64,000 nucleotides of DNA, taken from the NCBI GenBank assembly GCA_029582155.1, contig CM055907.1, positions 7,418,501 through 7,482,500 of the forward strand, given 5' to 3'. The position numbers were made by a program, and so were the translations under genes. How positions within the stretch are numbered: position 1 is the first letter of the stretch; every line of letters starts with the position of its first letter. The notes below the pieces were generated by a model. That model saw only the letters and a program-made list of their open reading frames with translations. It had not been told where the DNA came from and searched no databases. Below are positions 14,001-29,000 of this stretch, one piece after another. This stretch comes from Panopea generosa. Its lineage: Eukaryota > Mollusca > Bivalvia > Adapedonta > Hiatellidae.

Positions 14001-17000
14001 GTTAGGTTTTAAAGAAATATTTAAGTTGTTACTTACATAAGGTGGGGCTGGGATTGGGTTACACGCATGTATGTTATACACATTATCCAGTTTTACTGGA
14101 GAATTAGACATGCTTGAAGTAGAACCATAATTGGTCCACAAGTCATTAGCAAACATTCGTTCAAACTTAAAACAGTGATGTCATCCTTTCCAAATAATGA
14201 AGGTTTTACTAAACTGTCTGTTGCACAGTATTGCTTTGTTTTCTTGTAAGGAAAAGGTTTTCTTCTTTCGTAATGTAGGCCTTTAAAAGTCTTAAGACAT
14301 TAATATACATGCACATGCATAAACTATGTTTGCAAATAATTTCAGCTTGTCCTACCAACACATGGGGAGATAACTGTGCCAACATGTGTACCTGTGACGC
14401 AGCACACTCCTCTGAATGCTCGGCAAGCACAGGCTGTGTTTGCATTTCAGGTTGGGGAGGTGCAGATTGTTCACAAGATATAGATGAATGTACAACTAAC
14501 CCGAACACTTGTCCGGAGTATTCCAACTGCACAAACATAGTGGGCGACTTTGAATGCACCTGTTGGACAGGATATGTGATGCGCCTTTCAAGTAAACCAT
14601 CGTGTGCAGGTGAGTTAGTTTATACTAATTTATTTCAGCTCGATTGCGATGAAAGCTTAAATGAATCGCTTTAGAGTCCGTTTCCTGGGTAAAAACAGTA
14701 CTGAGTGCTGTTTTATGAGAGGCATCGGGTCGAGCTTGGGATCGAACCCGCAACCTCTGGCGTGAGCGGCCAACACTCTTCCAAACACACTATCGCCCCA
14801 GCTTCAGGTGAGTTGTCTCTATTAATTAACAGTTGCTTTAAATTGAGTACATAGACAGGATACAAGACTCCATCATAGTATTACAAGAACACACGACAAT
14901 GTTGGAATCGATTTCACTCATGTACAGGCTTCTTATGTTATTTATATCAATTAAAACTATGTATTGTTATTTGTTTGAAATGTTGTCAACTTTGTCGAAA
15001 ATTGAAAATACAGTTTACACTTTTGTCATATGTGGCACCATAAATGAACGTCGCAGGGTGGCTAGATTAAAACATTTACTAGAACTCGATAACCAACAGA
15101 AATCGAAACAAAACTAAGGGGTATAATGCATATTGCTTTATTTTAAGCTCATTCATTTAAGTTTTATAAGTTTAGTTTTAGAAGAGAAAAACACGTTATT
15201 TTTAAGTCAGACTGTGTCAGAAATTGCAATGTGTTCTGTTGAATAACAATATCATACATAAATACATGTAGCACCATAGTCACAATATGTGTGCTTTAGT
15301 TTTAAATTATATTATACTGTTATGCCTATAAAAAGTCAAAGGACAAGGTTTGTGATACGGTACCCCAATAATGACCCTGTTAAATGGATATTTTCACCGT
15401 AATTTTAATGATATTGTATTAGGCAAAAAAAATGTAAAATTGAAAATCAAAAATATATTTTTTAAACGAATAAAGTTTAATTAAAATAAAAAACGTCAAA
15501 TTTTACAAAAAAAAAATGTTTTTTTTTTGTATTTAACAGGGCGATTTGTGGCCCGGGGGGGGGGGTTACATATATGTTCATTTTAATGAATTAATTAAAT
15601 ACGTGTTAATAATGCAGATCATTTTTATCATCCGAAGGTGTAAATATGTTAACGCTTTACTTCATATACACGCCTTAGGACACCTCTAATATAGACGCCT
15701 TTGGATACGTAATATTGAAAGCTTTTGAATTATTTGGTGAATTATGTTTATATTAACTGACAGAGTGGAAAACAGTGCAGGAAGTTTTCTTCCTGCTCTG
15801 TTTTCAAAGGTCTTTTGTGATTGGTGCGGGAAAACGCGTGACTATGGAGTAAAGGGTTAACTTAAAAAACTTATTTTCTTAAAATGCAAAAGTTGTTCAA
15901 TCCTTTATGTTTCGATGCTGGTGACTCCATATGTGATTATACTTGTGTATATTATCGTTACAGGGGAGTTTAATATTATCAGGATCGTTACAGATATAGA
16001 TATTCACTGAGACTCCATTTCCATAAAGTTATATATATTAAAACATGCCAAAATAATATATTGAAAACATATCTCCTATCTTTGACAACGTACCCAGGAT
16101 AGATGCATTTTGCCACGGTGGTTTACATCTTCAAAACAAGTCCGAATTACGTCATGAGGTGAAAGTCGTCAAGCAGTATGAAATTGGTGCTGGATATATA
16201 TTTTTAGAATCTTGTTTCATTTTCACCACTCTGTTTAAAGGGAGAATATCAGAAAAAAATGCCATGAATAATTTGAAGAAATCCTGATATATATTCTCTT
16301 TAAATAGCATGTCACGTTTTGACAGATTTGAAATTCCAGGTCGTTTGTGTTTCATTTATAAGAAATGATGAAATGCATACAACATTTTAGTTATTTATAG
16401 CGTTTTTCTGACATGCTGCCTTTAAAGTTTAGGTATTAGTTAGGGTATATTATAAGAATCTTACATGGGTTTGAGGTTCGAATAGAAAATTCCGTCCCGA
16501 GGGATAACTGTTTTGGCGGGAAAGAAGCTCTGCCGAGTTCCGTGAAAACACTTATCCCAAGGAACGAAATTTTTTATCCGAACTGAAAAAGCCATAAATG
16601 GTTCTTTTTCCTGCATACCAAACACATTGAATACTTATTTTACAATTGTAACTTTTAAGACGTTTAATTATATGATTTACGTCATATATTTTATACGTTA
16701 TGTCATCTGGATTGTTTTAACGTCACAGCGCGAGAATTTTATCACCCCTGCGGTGAGATAGAAATATCTAACCCCAGTAAAATGCAGATATCCTTATCTG
16801 GTGTGCAAGACATAAATCTACAGTATAGTTCAGTAATACACTCTTGGGAATGCGGAGATGACAATTTAACAAATCAACTCAATGCTTCCACATCTTGTGT
16901 TATCAAACTGGTACCCGTGAATATATAAAACAATTTACCTGATTTATTGCATGGAAGTTTTAATGAATGTGCTAAATAAAGCTCCCTAGTCATCATTCCT

Positions 17001-20000
17001 TCGACTGTCGATTTATAACATAATACTATAAAACCTAGACTTCTTATGTTATATGTAGATTTTTTAACTTATCATGACTGTGTACATCTATTACAGCTTG
17101 TTCTAATGACAAGTACGGAGTAGAATGTAATACCACTTGTGATTGTGACGGTATGCACACGTTCAGCACACAGCAGACATGTCATCACGTTACCGGTGTT
17201 TGTGATTGCACGTATAAATGGAATGGCACAAGGTGTGAGAATGACGTTGACGAATGTGCGGCAGGGTTCCACAGTTGTATCCATGATAACGAGGGCTGCC
17301 ATAACACACAAGGTGGACATGAGTGTTCATGTGTAGTTGGACATGAAAGAGCCAGTGATCGCAACTGTGTACTTAGTAAGTAATTATCTAAGATGATATT
17401 CCAAAGACAGTTATTGAAATCAACCAGTTTACTGAATCAGGTTATAGTCGTAACATGCTATATTGAACTATGAGCGCCAGGCCCGATTAGCTCAGTCGGT
17501 TATGCGTCTGACTATCAGTCAAGGGGTCGTGAGTTCGAATCCCCGCCCGGCAACAGTCTCCGTGATGATTGATGTACGACATTGTGTCTCATTATCATTC
17601 GTCTCTCTTCGCTGATTCAAGTAGGGAAGTTATCAGTTATTTGCGGAGATGGGGGTAAGATCGAGTACTGGTTAACCTTTCAGGATCCCAGGAAACAGTT
17701 GTTAGATAACTTATCGTCTGTGAGCCCAAGGCGGCATGAGAATGATGCTAAATATTTGGTAATCAATCAGTCAATGAATTATGACCTTACAACGTAAATA
17801 TAAATGTACTGTTGTGTATTTTGAACCTGATGAAGGCTGTATAGCCGTCATGCATTGTTTAGCACAAAACATTTACATGAAGTTTGTCTTCTGTTTTAAT
17901 TTATTTAACTAAAGGATAAAGTTATACAAAGCTTAACCTAACATATTAGTACTGTACTAATGTAAATAGGTGGTCCCAGGTATCCATGGTATATTTTCTC
18001 ATGGATTTCCATGGAATATAACTGAATTCCATGGCACATCTAAAGATGGCAGGTTTTTAAACATAGTTATGTCTTCCCTTTTCTGGGAAGCATATTGCTT
18101 TTGTTCTTTCCATTTGTACATCCGTCGGTACATCAGAGAAGGATCAGTGTAAATTGTGATTGCGCATATTTCGTTTGCGTTTTTGACTGCTGACTGCGTT
18201 AACGTTGTTTTTCTTTCATTTTCTGCAGAAAATATAGTTTCATACAGGCATGTCTTGTTTATAATTGATGTTTCCATATTATTTATATTATTTCAGGTAA
18301 TCTTACAACTACTACAGTATTTCCTACGTCAGGTATGTACAGTATCAAAGAGAGAGAGAGAGAGAGAGAGAGAGGTAATATTTTAATATTTTAATATTTT
18401 GTTTAATATGTTTAGTATCATCGGATATTCAGGAATAAAATATAGCTTCGCCTTTCAATGTTCTGTTTGTCACAATGTTTATTTGCAATGTTTTTGTTTC
18501 CTTTTCGTTATTGTTTTAATTCAAGAGAAAATTATACATTCATGTATACAATGTCACTAAAGACAAGAAATAATTGCTTTGTATTTTACAATAATTAGAT
18601 ATTGATGAATGTGCCGAGAGTACAGACGATTGCGATGACAATGCTAACTGTACCAATACCGTTGGATCGTACGAGTGTGAATGTAAGGAAGGTTATACTG
18701 GAAATGGTACAACATGTACAGGTGAATTATATTGTGATACCGTATATGTTGTAATAAAAAACATTAAATACTTGAATCGCTTTTCCTGTTTAGATTAACA
18801 ATTAATGATATTATACACTTGTGTATATTTGAGAATGATATCAATCATTTATAATAACTACAAATAACGATGAAACATTCCTTTCATAAGGTATTACCGG
18901 CTACAATGAATTAAAAGGCAAAATAATATTGATTGATATTTATTAATACCATGTGTAGCTGAATTAGGTATTTGTCAACATTTTTATGCAAGTGTTTTAT
19001 GTGTAACTTATAGGTGCATCATGTTTATAGAATTCACTTGTTTATGTTCGGTGTCTGATATTTTATCTGGATGATTCCCATTTATTCCCGATTATGTGTC
19101 AATTTGTTTCCAGTTATGTGTTTGTGTTGTGTATTATGTTTACCTTGATCATTCCCGCTGATGAATTATGTTTAATGCAGGTTATGTGTCGTAAAAACCT
19201 TTCATACTTTCCCCCGTATACTGATTAACTGGCGTCACAGTTTAGTAATCGATCAATTGCTATGATTTGTGTACAGGCATTGAATTGCCATCTTTATCAT
19301 GCTGAATAGATAAACCTGATTCTGAAGATATCAGGTACTGGGATAGATCATGGTGCGTCTGTAGTATGTGTCTTTTATTTTACTTACCTTAAATATCACC
19401 TGTTATTATTGGTAATTATTAACTAACTATTACTTGTATACTGTAATTATTAAGCTAACTATTACTTGTATACTGTTACACATGTGTTTTATTTACTAAA
19501 TGTATGATTCAGGTCAACTGGTCAGCATACGAAAATCGAATGTTTCAAATTAATATGTTAAATCTTTAACAGTGACATACATTGAGAAATATTTCGAAAT
19601 TTCAGCGATGTGTACGCATGATCACTGTGAAAATGGTGGGACTTGTTCTGTTATGAATAATGCTCACGTATGCAATCATGAAGACAATTCCTGCATGACA
19701 CGAAATATAATACATGATTTGTTAATACATTACTAAGAGTGGGCTCCTCCGGGGCCGAGAGGTCTAAGGCGTAGCCACGGTTTAAGATCACTTCTCACTG
19801 CTAAGGTCGTAGGTTCAAGTTCTGCTCGCTCCAAGAAGCCTAACAGTGTGAGAAAGTTTGTCAGTTACTTACGGAAGTGCAGTGGTTCTACGCAGATTGA
19901 TTCTAAGGTCTTTCCAATAAAATTGAATAAGCCATATATAACCTGAAATATGCTGAGATTTTCGTTAAACCCTATTAACAATAGTTAGATATTGATGGAT

Positions 20001-23000
20001 GTGCTGAATGTATGTTATTGTGAGATTATATTGTTTATTTTAGCAAACATTGTTTCATTCGTTTAGTATTATCGGATATTCAGGAATAAAATATAGCTTC
20101 GCCATTCAATGTTCTGTTTGTCACAATGTTTATTTGTAATGTATTTGATTCCTTTTCATTATTTTTTTAATTCAAGTAGAAAATAAAACATTTATGTATA
20201 CAATGTCATTAACGACACGAAATAATTGTTTGTTTTTTTTGACAATAATTAGATATTGATGAATGTGCCGAGGATACCGATTGCCATGACAATGCTAACT
20301 GTACCAATACCGTTGGATCGTACGAGTGTGAATGTAAGGAAGGTTATATTGGAAATGGTACAACATGTACAGGTGATTTATATTGTGATACCGTATATAT
20401 TGTAATAAAAACCATTAGATACTTAAATCGCTTTACGGTTTAGATTAACAATTAATGATATTATACACTTGTGTATATTTGAGAATGATATCAATCATTT
20501 ATAATAACAACAACTTCCTTTCATACTATAGTACTTGCTTCAATGAGAATTAAAAGGCAAAATAATACTTATTAGTATTTTTAATACCATGTTTAGCTGA
20601 ATAAGGTATTTGGCATCATTATCATGCAAGTGTTTTAGTTGTTACTTATATGTGCATCATATATATAGTATCAACTTAAATCATATTTCAATATATAAAA
20701 GGAGACTTGTATTTTTAATATCTCATCAAAACTACAACGTTAAATCACAGTTTCGCTCAAAAGATAACATACTCTGTTTTATATTATGTTTAATAAAAAC
20801 GAGCATTTTTTTCTTTAGTTTGTAGTACGATTACATAACTTGTGAGTGGCTTTTGAAAGTTACGATTGTTTCCCATGTTGTATATGTTTATTTCCGTCAA
20901 TGATGTGTTCGTGTCAGCTTTTTATCTGGATGATCCTTATTTATTCCGGTGACTTGTCTATTTGTTCTCTGATAGCTCTTATTGTGCAGACGGAGTTAAC
21001 AAACATTATACATGTCTCTGTGCAGTTGGTTTCCAAATTATCATTTGGATATTTCATGAGATGTTATTATAAAACTACTTGTATCATAACTTTGGTGAAC
21101 ATATTCAGTACACAGTGAAGTCTGTCTTGAGCAGCCAGTCAAGGGAATTAGCAAATTTGGCCTTTTAACACAGGATATTGCTTAAAACAGGTTATTTGCT
21201 CTTTAAGCATAGAAATCGGAAATAGAATATGTGGCTGCTTAAGACAAGTGGTTGCTTAATAGAGGTGTCCGCTTACACATGTTTGACTGTAATTTATTTC
21301 AAAGTGGACCAATAAATAATGAAAAAAAAATAGAATTACGAAATGAACGTGAAAGCAAATCTATCCGATCAAGTTGCATGAACTATGGTTGAAAAATACT
21401 TCGATACAAGAAATAACAACTACTGTTTTATCTTTAACGTGAATTTACGTAAAGTTTTCCGGGACAGGTTAGCTCAATAGCTCAGTTGGTCTGACAATCA
21501 AGTGGTCATGTTGTCGAAATACCGGCCTGTCCACAATAATCGTGTTGATCTATATACTACATGCATGTCATTTGCATTTATCTCTCAATGCTGATTCAAG
21601 TTATCATTTTGCGGAGATGGCTTGGCTCGGATATAGGTCAACCTCCCAGGATCCCTGTAAGAGAAGTTATGTTGACTGATCGTTTGTTAGCCCTCGATAA
21701 CTTAAAACGACGCAAAATATTTAAAAAAAAAACGAAAGGAAAGCATGTATACAAAAAATGTGCTTTTTTGTGATAAAATTAACGTACTTTAGCACTAAGT
21801 AAATGTTCAACATAAATACAGAGCTGTACTTCTTTAATATGACGACATCATTCATTGCCTTAAAGAATTCGTTAAATGGTTTGTAAAGGATTATCATATA
21901 ATAATATAAGTTGGCTTGTTGACTTTGGCCACACACAATAGCAACATTAAAAAAGCCATCATCTGTTTTCCGTTAATAGCTTTCTGTATGAAAATAATTG
22001 AATTTGTGACCTCGATACTGTCCAAAAGAAAACATACTCGACTTTTTGGGCGTTATTATTTTATATTTAACAAAAACGATAATCATTCTTTAATTTGTAG
22101 TACGGTTACATAACATGTAAAGACGGTTACATAACATGCACCATTTAGTGCCGGTGACGTGTTTATGTTCGGTTTCAGTTGTTTTATTCGGATTACCACC
22201 ATTTATTGTCTGTCGGTGACGTGTTAATGTTCCGTGTCTGTAGTTTTATCCGGAATACCACCATTTAGTGCCGGTGACGTGTTTATGTTCGGCGTCTGTT
22301 GTTTTATCAGGATGACCACCATTTAGTACCGGTTACTTGTTTATGTTTGGTGTCTGTTGTTTTATACGGATGACCACCATTTAGAGCCGGTGAGGTGTTT
22401 ATGTTCGGCGTCTGTTGTTTTATCAGGATGACCACCAATTAGTCCCGGTGACGTGTTCATGTTCCATGTCTGTAGTTTTATCTGGATGACAACCATTTAG
22501 TCCCGGTGACGTGTTTATGTTCGGTGTCAGTTGTTTTATCAGGATTACCATCATTTATTACCGATGAAAAACAATTTAGTACCATATGGCAAAAAATGAA
22601 CACATGCATGCATAGTTTTAATGCAGTGCTAACCATTATTCTTCATTTTAACAGTTCACTAAAACTTATTTGACGAAACGTCTATATTTCTGGACATTCA
22701 GCATGCGTAATTAACCCCTGGTTGCGTAATGACCTTTAAGTGTGTTGTAATAAAAAAAAACAGGACCTGTACGTCACTTTCGTCCGTGTAGGAGAACTGA
22801 CGTTTTTCCTTTTGCGCCGTTTTTAAACATAACATTTTACCCGTGATAAATGATACGCCAGGACATAGGGAAAATGACGTTTAAAGTGACTTAGTGTCAA
22901 ATTAAAATATATGGATCATGCAACAGCATGTGTTATACCCATCAACTGAAAAGATCGTTCCATGACCTTTAGATTAATATACGTATATAATTATCATAAT

Positions 23001-26000
23001 TTCAGTAACGAACAAGTATTTGGCAAGATTTTTTTATATGTTTTGTGTATTGATTTTATAACGTAAGTACCATTACTGTGCGCAACGTCATAGCAATAAA
23101 ATTAAACACGTTGATTGGTCAGCTGTTTCAGGGAATTATTGAATGGCGTCATAGTTAAGTAAGCGTTCAATAGCTATGAAAAGTGGAACATGCATGGAAT
23201 TTCCTTCTTTTTTTATTGGAGATTTGGGAGATATCAGATAATGGGATACACTATGGTGCGTTTATAGTTTATATTATGTCTGTTAATTCACTTACCTAAA
23301 TAGAACCTGTTATTATTTTTGAATGTCAATCAAATAACTATACGATGACATATGTCCTTTATCTACTAATAAAATGATTGATAAACATGTGAAAATCGAA
23401 TGTTTCAAATTGATAAGCTCAGTGTGTAGCCCGTTTGACTATCAATCTAGGGGCCATGAGTTTGAATCCTCGCCCGTCCACAGTCTCCGTGATGATTGAT
23501 ATATGGCATTGCGTCTCATTATCATTTGTCTCTCACCGCTGATTCAAGTGAGAAAGTTATGAGTTACTTGCGAAGACGGGATGTGCTTGAGTACTGGTTA
23601 ACTTTCCAGGACCACAGACTGATCGTCTAATAGGCCCCGGTGCCATAAAAATGACACTAAATATGAGTTCAATCAATTAATCAAATTAATTTGTTAATTT
23701 TTTAAAAACGACATATTTTGATGAATGCTTCGACTTTTCAGCGGTGTGTACCCATGAGCCCTGTGAAAATGGCGGGACTTGTTCTGTCGTGAATAACGCT
23801 CACGTCTGCAACTGTGCTGATGGTTTTGTCGGGAAAAAATGCCAGGAAGGTACGTTTGCTGTGGTTTAATTGGTGAAATCATGACCATAGCTTCTTCGTG
23901 TTTGTTTATTACATGTATTGTTGTATAGTTTTGGATAAGTATTTTAATGTCATATACTGTAACACTCTTGTCATTATTAATTTATTTTAATGCTTTAACC
24001 AAGGACTTAATATAGAAGGATATGGAACTTATATCTGCTGACTAAATGTTGATGAATAGCACTCGAAAGATAAATTATTTGGCAAATAATTATTCATTAT
24101 TTACAGGCAACTGGTTTCTTGTACATAAGTGTAAAGTGTATGTAGATTTAGACGGTGTAAAACGTTTCGATCACGAAAATTATCTTGAATTAGAGATTTT
24201 GATGATTGAAGTAAAATTTCTCATAATTTGTCTTTAGTTTAGCTATAGTATACAAATTTTGACACCAGAAGTATTACAACAATTTAAAACACTTATTGCT
24301 GGAAATGTTATTGTTTTGATGAGAATTTCATTCTGCTATGTAAGTATTTTAATATGTGTTCCTGAGGTAAATGGAAATAAAGAAAATAGAAAACGAGATA
24401 TTTCGAGATTTTGCATGAATACACGAGCGTTCACGAAATATCAGTTAGTTGCCTTTCTTCTCTATATAATTCCTTACTTTAAAGATATGCATATTAACAT
24501 GCCATTTTTATAATCATATATGAAAGGGTCCTCCGGGCCCGAGTGGTCTTAGGCGCCGTCTCAAGTTCACTAACCTCTCATCGTTAAGGTCGTAGGTTCG
24601 AGTCCCGCTAGCTTCAAAAACTTTATGTGAGAATGTTTGCCAGTTACTTTCGGCTGAACAGTGGTTCTTCTCAGTCTGTCTCAGTCTCCCCCACCAGTTA
24701 AACTGTATGTTAATCTGAAATGTGTTGAAAATGGCGTTAAACCCCATTCAAAAAATGTCCATGTTATGTAATAATGTGTACATTCATGTGTTAACTTTCC
24801 AACGCATACTTATGAACGATTTTTTTAGATTCGGATACATTCTATTTTCAAAAACAAAGACACATGTGTAACCTAGATGTTACGGTGTACCCCTCACCCC
24901 ATTGATTTTTGTTCTTTATTCTACAGTAAATACTAAAAATGTGAACGCTTGTCATTCATAGAGAGACCCAAATGAAAGAAGTGAAACTTACATTTTACTG
25001 TTTTCGATCCCCTTCACTACCGAAATATAATGAGAAAAGTAGGGTTCATGTGACATATAAAATATAAGTGTACACTGGACAAAGTGAAAGTAGACTTCCG
25101 AAAATATGTATTCATTCCCCAATTTCCAAGCATCTTTTTTTTCTAAATTCACAATTCAAACATGACAATGTTGTCAAAATGTTCAAAATACATTAATATT
25201 GCCAGCCAAATAAAAAATTATCATTAATATAAGGAAAATGCGCTTTGAAAAAAGAAGAAACAATGATTATTTATAACAGCCATTATGTGATTACCCTACG
25301 GAAGCACTTCCTTTTTCCAATGGTGGTTCTATACCTTTAGATAGTTGTTATGAATCTGGTTTCCGTTTCCGCGGCAGTAGTACAATTCAACTGTAATACA
25401 CACCAGAGTACAAAGTTGGCGTCACTTTCGCAGTTCCATTAACCGACTCATCAAGGCGGACAAAACAATTTTTTTGCTGATATGCAATGACGGATGGATA
25501 ATTGATAAATGTAATAGTTTGGTACAGACTGTATGTGTTATCAATTTGATGATATAATTATAAGGAATAAGCTTGTTTTACTAAACTTACATGAAACTTG
25601 CTAAGTTTACTTGACCCTATACAGTTACACTTAATTTACACGAGGTACACTTACTTTACACGTGATACACTTATTGACACGAGGTACACTTACCTTGAAC
25701 ATGGTACACTTATTTTATACGAGGTACACTTACTTTGTACGTGGTACACTTACTTTGCACATGGTATACTTATTTTACAGGTGGTGCACTTACTTCGCAC
25801 GTGGTACACTTACTTTACAGGTGTTACACTTACTGGCCACATGGTACACTTACTTTGAACACGAGGTGCACTTGCTTGGCACGTGGTACACTTACTTGGC
25901 ACGTAGTACACTTACTTTGCACACGGTACACACAACTACTTTGCACACGGTACACTCTTTTGGTACGTGGTACACTTATTTTGCATGTGGTACACTTTCT

Positions 26001-29000
26001 TTGCACGTAGTACATGTAAGTAAATATCGCATGAACGTTCTACAATTGACATTGATTCATTAAATGGTGTTTAATGAAGAGCGTTAAATTACGTGCTTAA
26101 AATATATGTAAAATTATACATATGAACCTAGGATGAGAGAGTCCTAATATATCATACACGACTTTGTACAAATTGCAGTAACTTGAATCAACATTTATTC
26201 AATAAAAACATAGTTTCAAGTCCAAATTGTATTTGTGGTGAAATTGAGGACACATATCATTATCTATTCAGGTGCAGACTATTTCACCAATACAGACAAA
26301 GAATGATGACTGAAATAAAATTAGCTTATCCACATGATCCTTCCTTGAATGATCTTCTGTATGGTAATGAAAATCTTACACTAACTGACAACAACTCGAT
26401 TTTCATGACAGTTCAAATTATATTATAAAGACCAAACGTTTTGAGTATCGCACACAGTTAAATAGATAATGACTTGTCATGTTTTTTACTTACTTAATTA
26501 TAACAAAACGCCTCTATTTGATCTTGGATAGAAAGAAACAATGGTAAATGAATGTATTGGATTGATAAACATAAACTTGCAAAATACCTATCCCCTGTAT
26601 CGGAATGAACCGATAATGAAAATAAAATCAATGGAGTCTCTTTCTTTCTTTCCTTCTCTTCAACCAATATTCTCTTTTTTTATTTTTTTTAGATATTCTG
26701 AATAAACCATTATTTCTTTAATAAATTTTTGCACATTTGGCCAATTTGAAATTAATTCGGTACAATATGATTAAATCTATAAGAAATGTAAAATAACTGT
26801 TATGGAAGCAGATTTACACAGGCTTCTAAAACTATTTTCTGTATCGTTTCCACATAATTCGTTAAACGTATGACTTTATTGTTAAATGTATGCTAAATAT
26901 ATGTACTTATGTGAATAAAATATTGTTTAAACTAAAGTCCTAATAGCGAAGACGGAAGCGCGTCTGACTATCAATCCATGGGTCTTGAGTTGGAATCCTT
27001 GTACGGGCTCAGTCTCCATGATGACTGATATATCGCATTGTATATCAGTACCATACATTTTTCGTAGCGTAATTGTTCTGATGAGAGATCTGTAACTTTC
27101 TATAGTAGCGTAATTGTTCTGATGAGAGATCTGTAACATTCTATAGTAGCGTAATTGTTCTGATGAGAGATCTGTAACATTCTATAGTAGCGTTATTGCT
27201 CTGATGAGAGATCTGTAACATTCTATAGTAGCGTTATTGTTCTGATGAGAGATATGTAACATTCTATTGTAATGTTATTGTTCTGATGAGAGATATGTAA
27301 CATTTTATAGTAATGTTATTGTTCTGATGTGAGATCAGTAACATTCTGTAGTAGCGTAATTGTTCTGATGAGAGATCTGTAACATTCTACAGTAATGTTA
27401 TTGTTCTGATGTAAGATCTGTAACATTCTATAGTAATGTTATTGTTCTGATGTGAGACTAACCGCGGCGTGGTCTAGTGGTAGAGCGTCTGCCTCGCATG
27501 CGGAAGATCGTGGGTTCGATCCTCGGCCGGGTCATACCAAAGACTTTAAAAATGGTACTAGAAGCTTCCTCGCTTGACGCTCAGCATTTAGAGGAGAGTT
27601 CTAGGTGTTGTCGGCCCGGTGTCATTATAATGTGACTGGGTGGGGTATCATACCATGTGTCTTGCGGCATGATACTTCAGTGTGACAGCGCTCAGAATAC
27701 TGTCTCAAGTAGACACCGTCGCGATATGACTGAAAAATTGTTGAAAGCGACGCTAGACACCATACAACAACAACAACAACTGATGTGAGATCAGTAACAT
27801 TCCGTAGTAGCGTAATTGTTCTGATGAGAGATCTGTAACATTCTATAGTAATGTTATTGTTCTGATGAGAGATATGTTACATTCTATAGTAGCGTAATTG
27901 TTCTGATGAGAAATCTGTAACATTCTATAGTAGCGTAATTGTTCTGATGAGAGATCTGTAACATTCTATAGTAGCGTAATTGTTCTGATGAGAGATCTGT
28001 AACATTCTATTGTAGCGTAATTGTTCTGATGAGAGATCTGTAACATTCTATTGTAGCGTAATTGTTCTGATGAGAGATCTGTAACATTCTATTGTAGCGT
28101 AAATGTTCCGATGAGAGATATGTAATATTCTATTGTAGCGTAATTGTTCTGATGAGAGATCTGTAACATTCTATAGTAGCGTAATTGTTCTGATGAGAGA
28201 TCTGTTACATTTTATAGTATTGTAATTCTTCTGATGAGAGATCTGTAACATTCTATCGTAGATGTTATTGAACATTTCCATTCACATACATGAACACCTT
28301 TTATATTGTATTTGGTTCATGAAATATTTAATATTATCGTATACATGTATATAATAAAATTATCATTTAGTTCATTGTTATCAAATTATTCACCAATACA
28401 AACTAAACAATGATAAACTAAACACTGTTAAATATTGAGGATTTTTTATCTTACAGTTTTGCATTTTTTCGTTAACAGATACGGCATGGCCCTACATTCC
28501 ATTTGGACCACAGTCGGGAGACAGCGAGTTTGTCCGAAAAAAGTCAGATGAATGCAAAAGAATAAGCACCACGCCGTGCGGTATTCCAGTAGGTGGTGTT
28601 AACAAAAAACATATGTATGTAAGTATACATTATGATATGAACAGAGCACTAATAGTGAACGATACAACAACGGTAGAATTTCTAAATCAGATGCACGTAT
28701 CTGCTATACTTTAATACCTAATGTGGAATCCATCTTTCTTTTATATCAAATCTTGCCAAGTACTGTCATAACGATGACCATCGTTTTTGTTGAAATAGAA
28801 TAATTTGTCACGTCGTCGTCGTAAGTGTTTCTTTACCCTCGCGCTTAGAAGCTAGTCATTTTTGCGAGCATGATAAGCTGGTTACGACGCCAGCGGACAG
28901 CATCAGCAGATTAGCGACTTTTTCCGGTGCTGCACCACTGGCTGGATAAGATGATTATATTCCGTGTCGGTTGACTTGTCTAAGTCGGTTCTTGTAGATA

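Noticed and set aside
17479-17555. Functional tRNA gene
   Set aside because: Well-formed boxes, but the head continues into a body shared with five other copies in this window, so it is a SINE.
25598-26063. Long open frames in several frames on both strands
   Set aside because: Produced by the 20-21-bp array; the Tyr/Thr/Leu-rich peptides are simple repeat translations.
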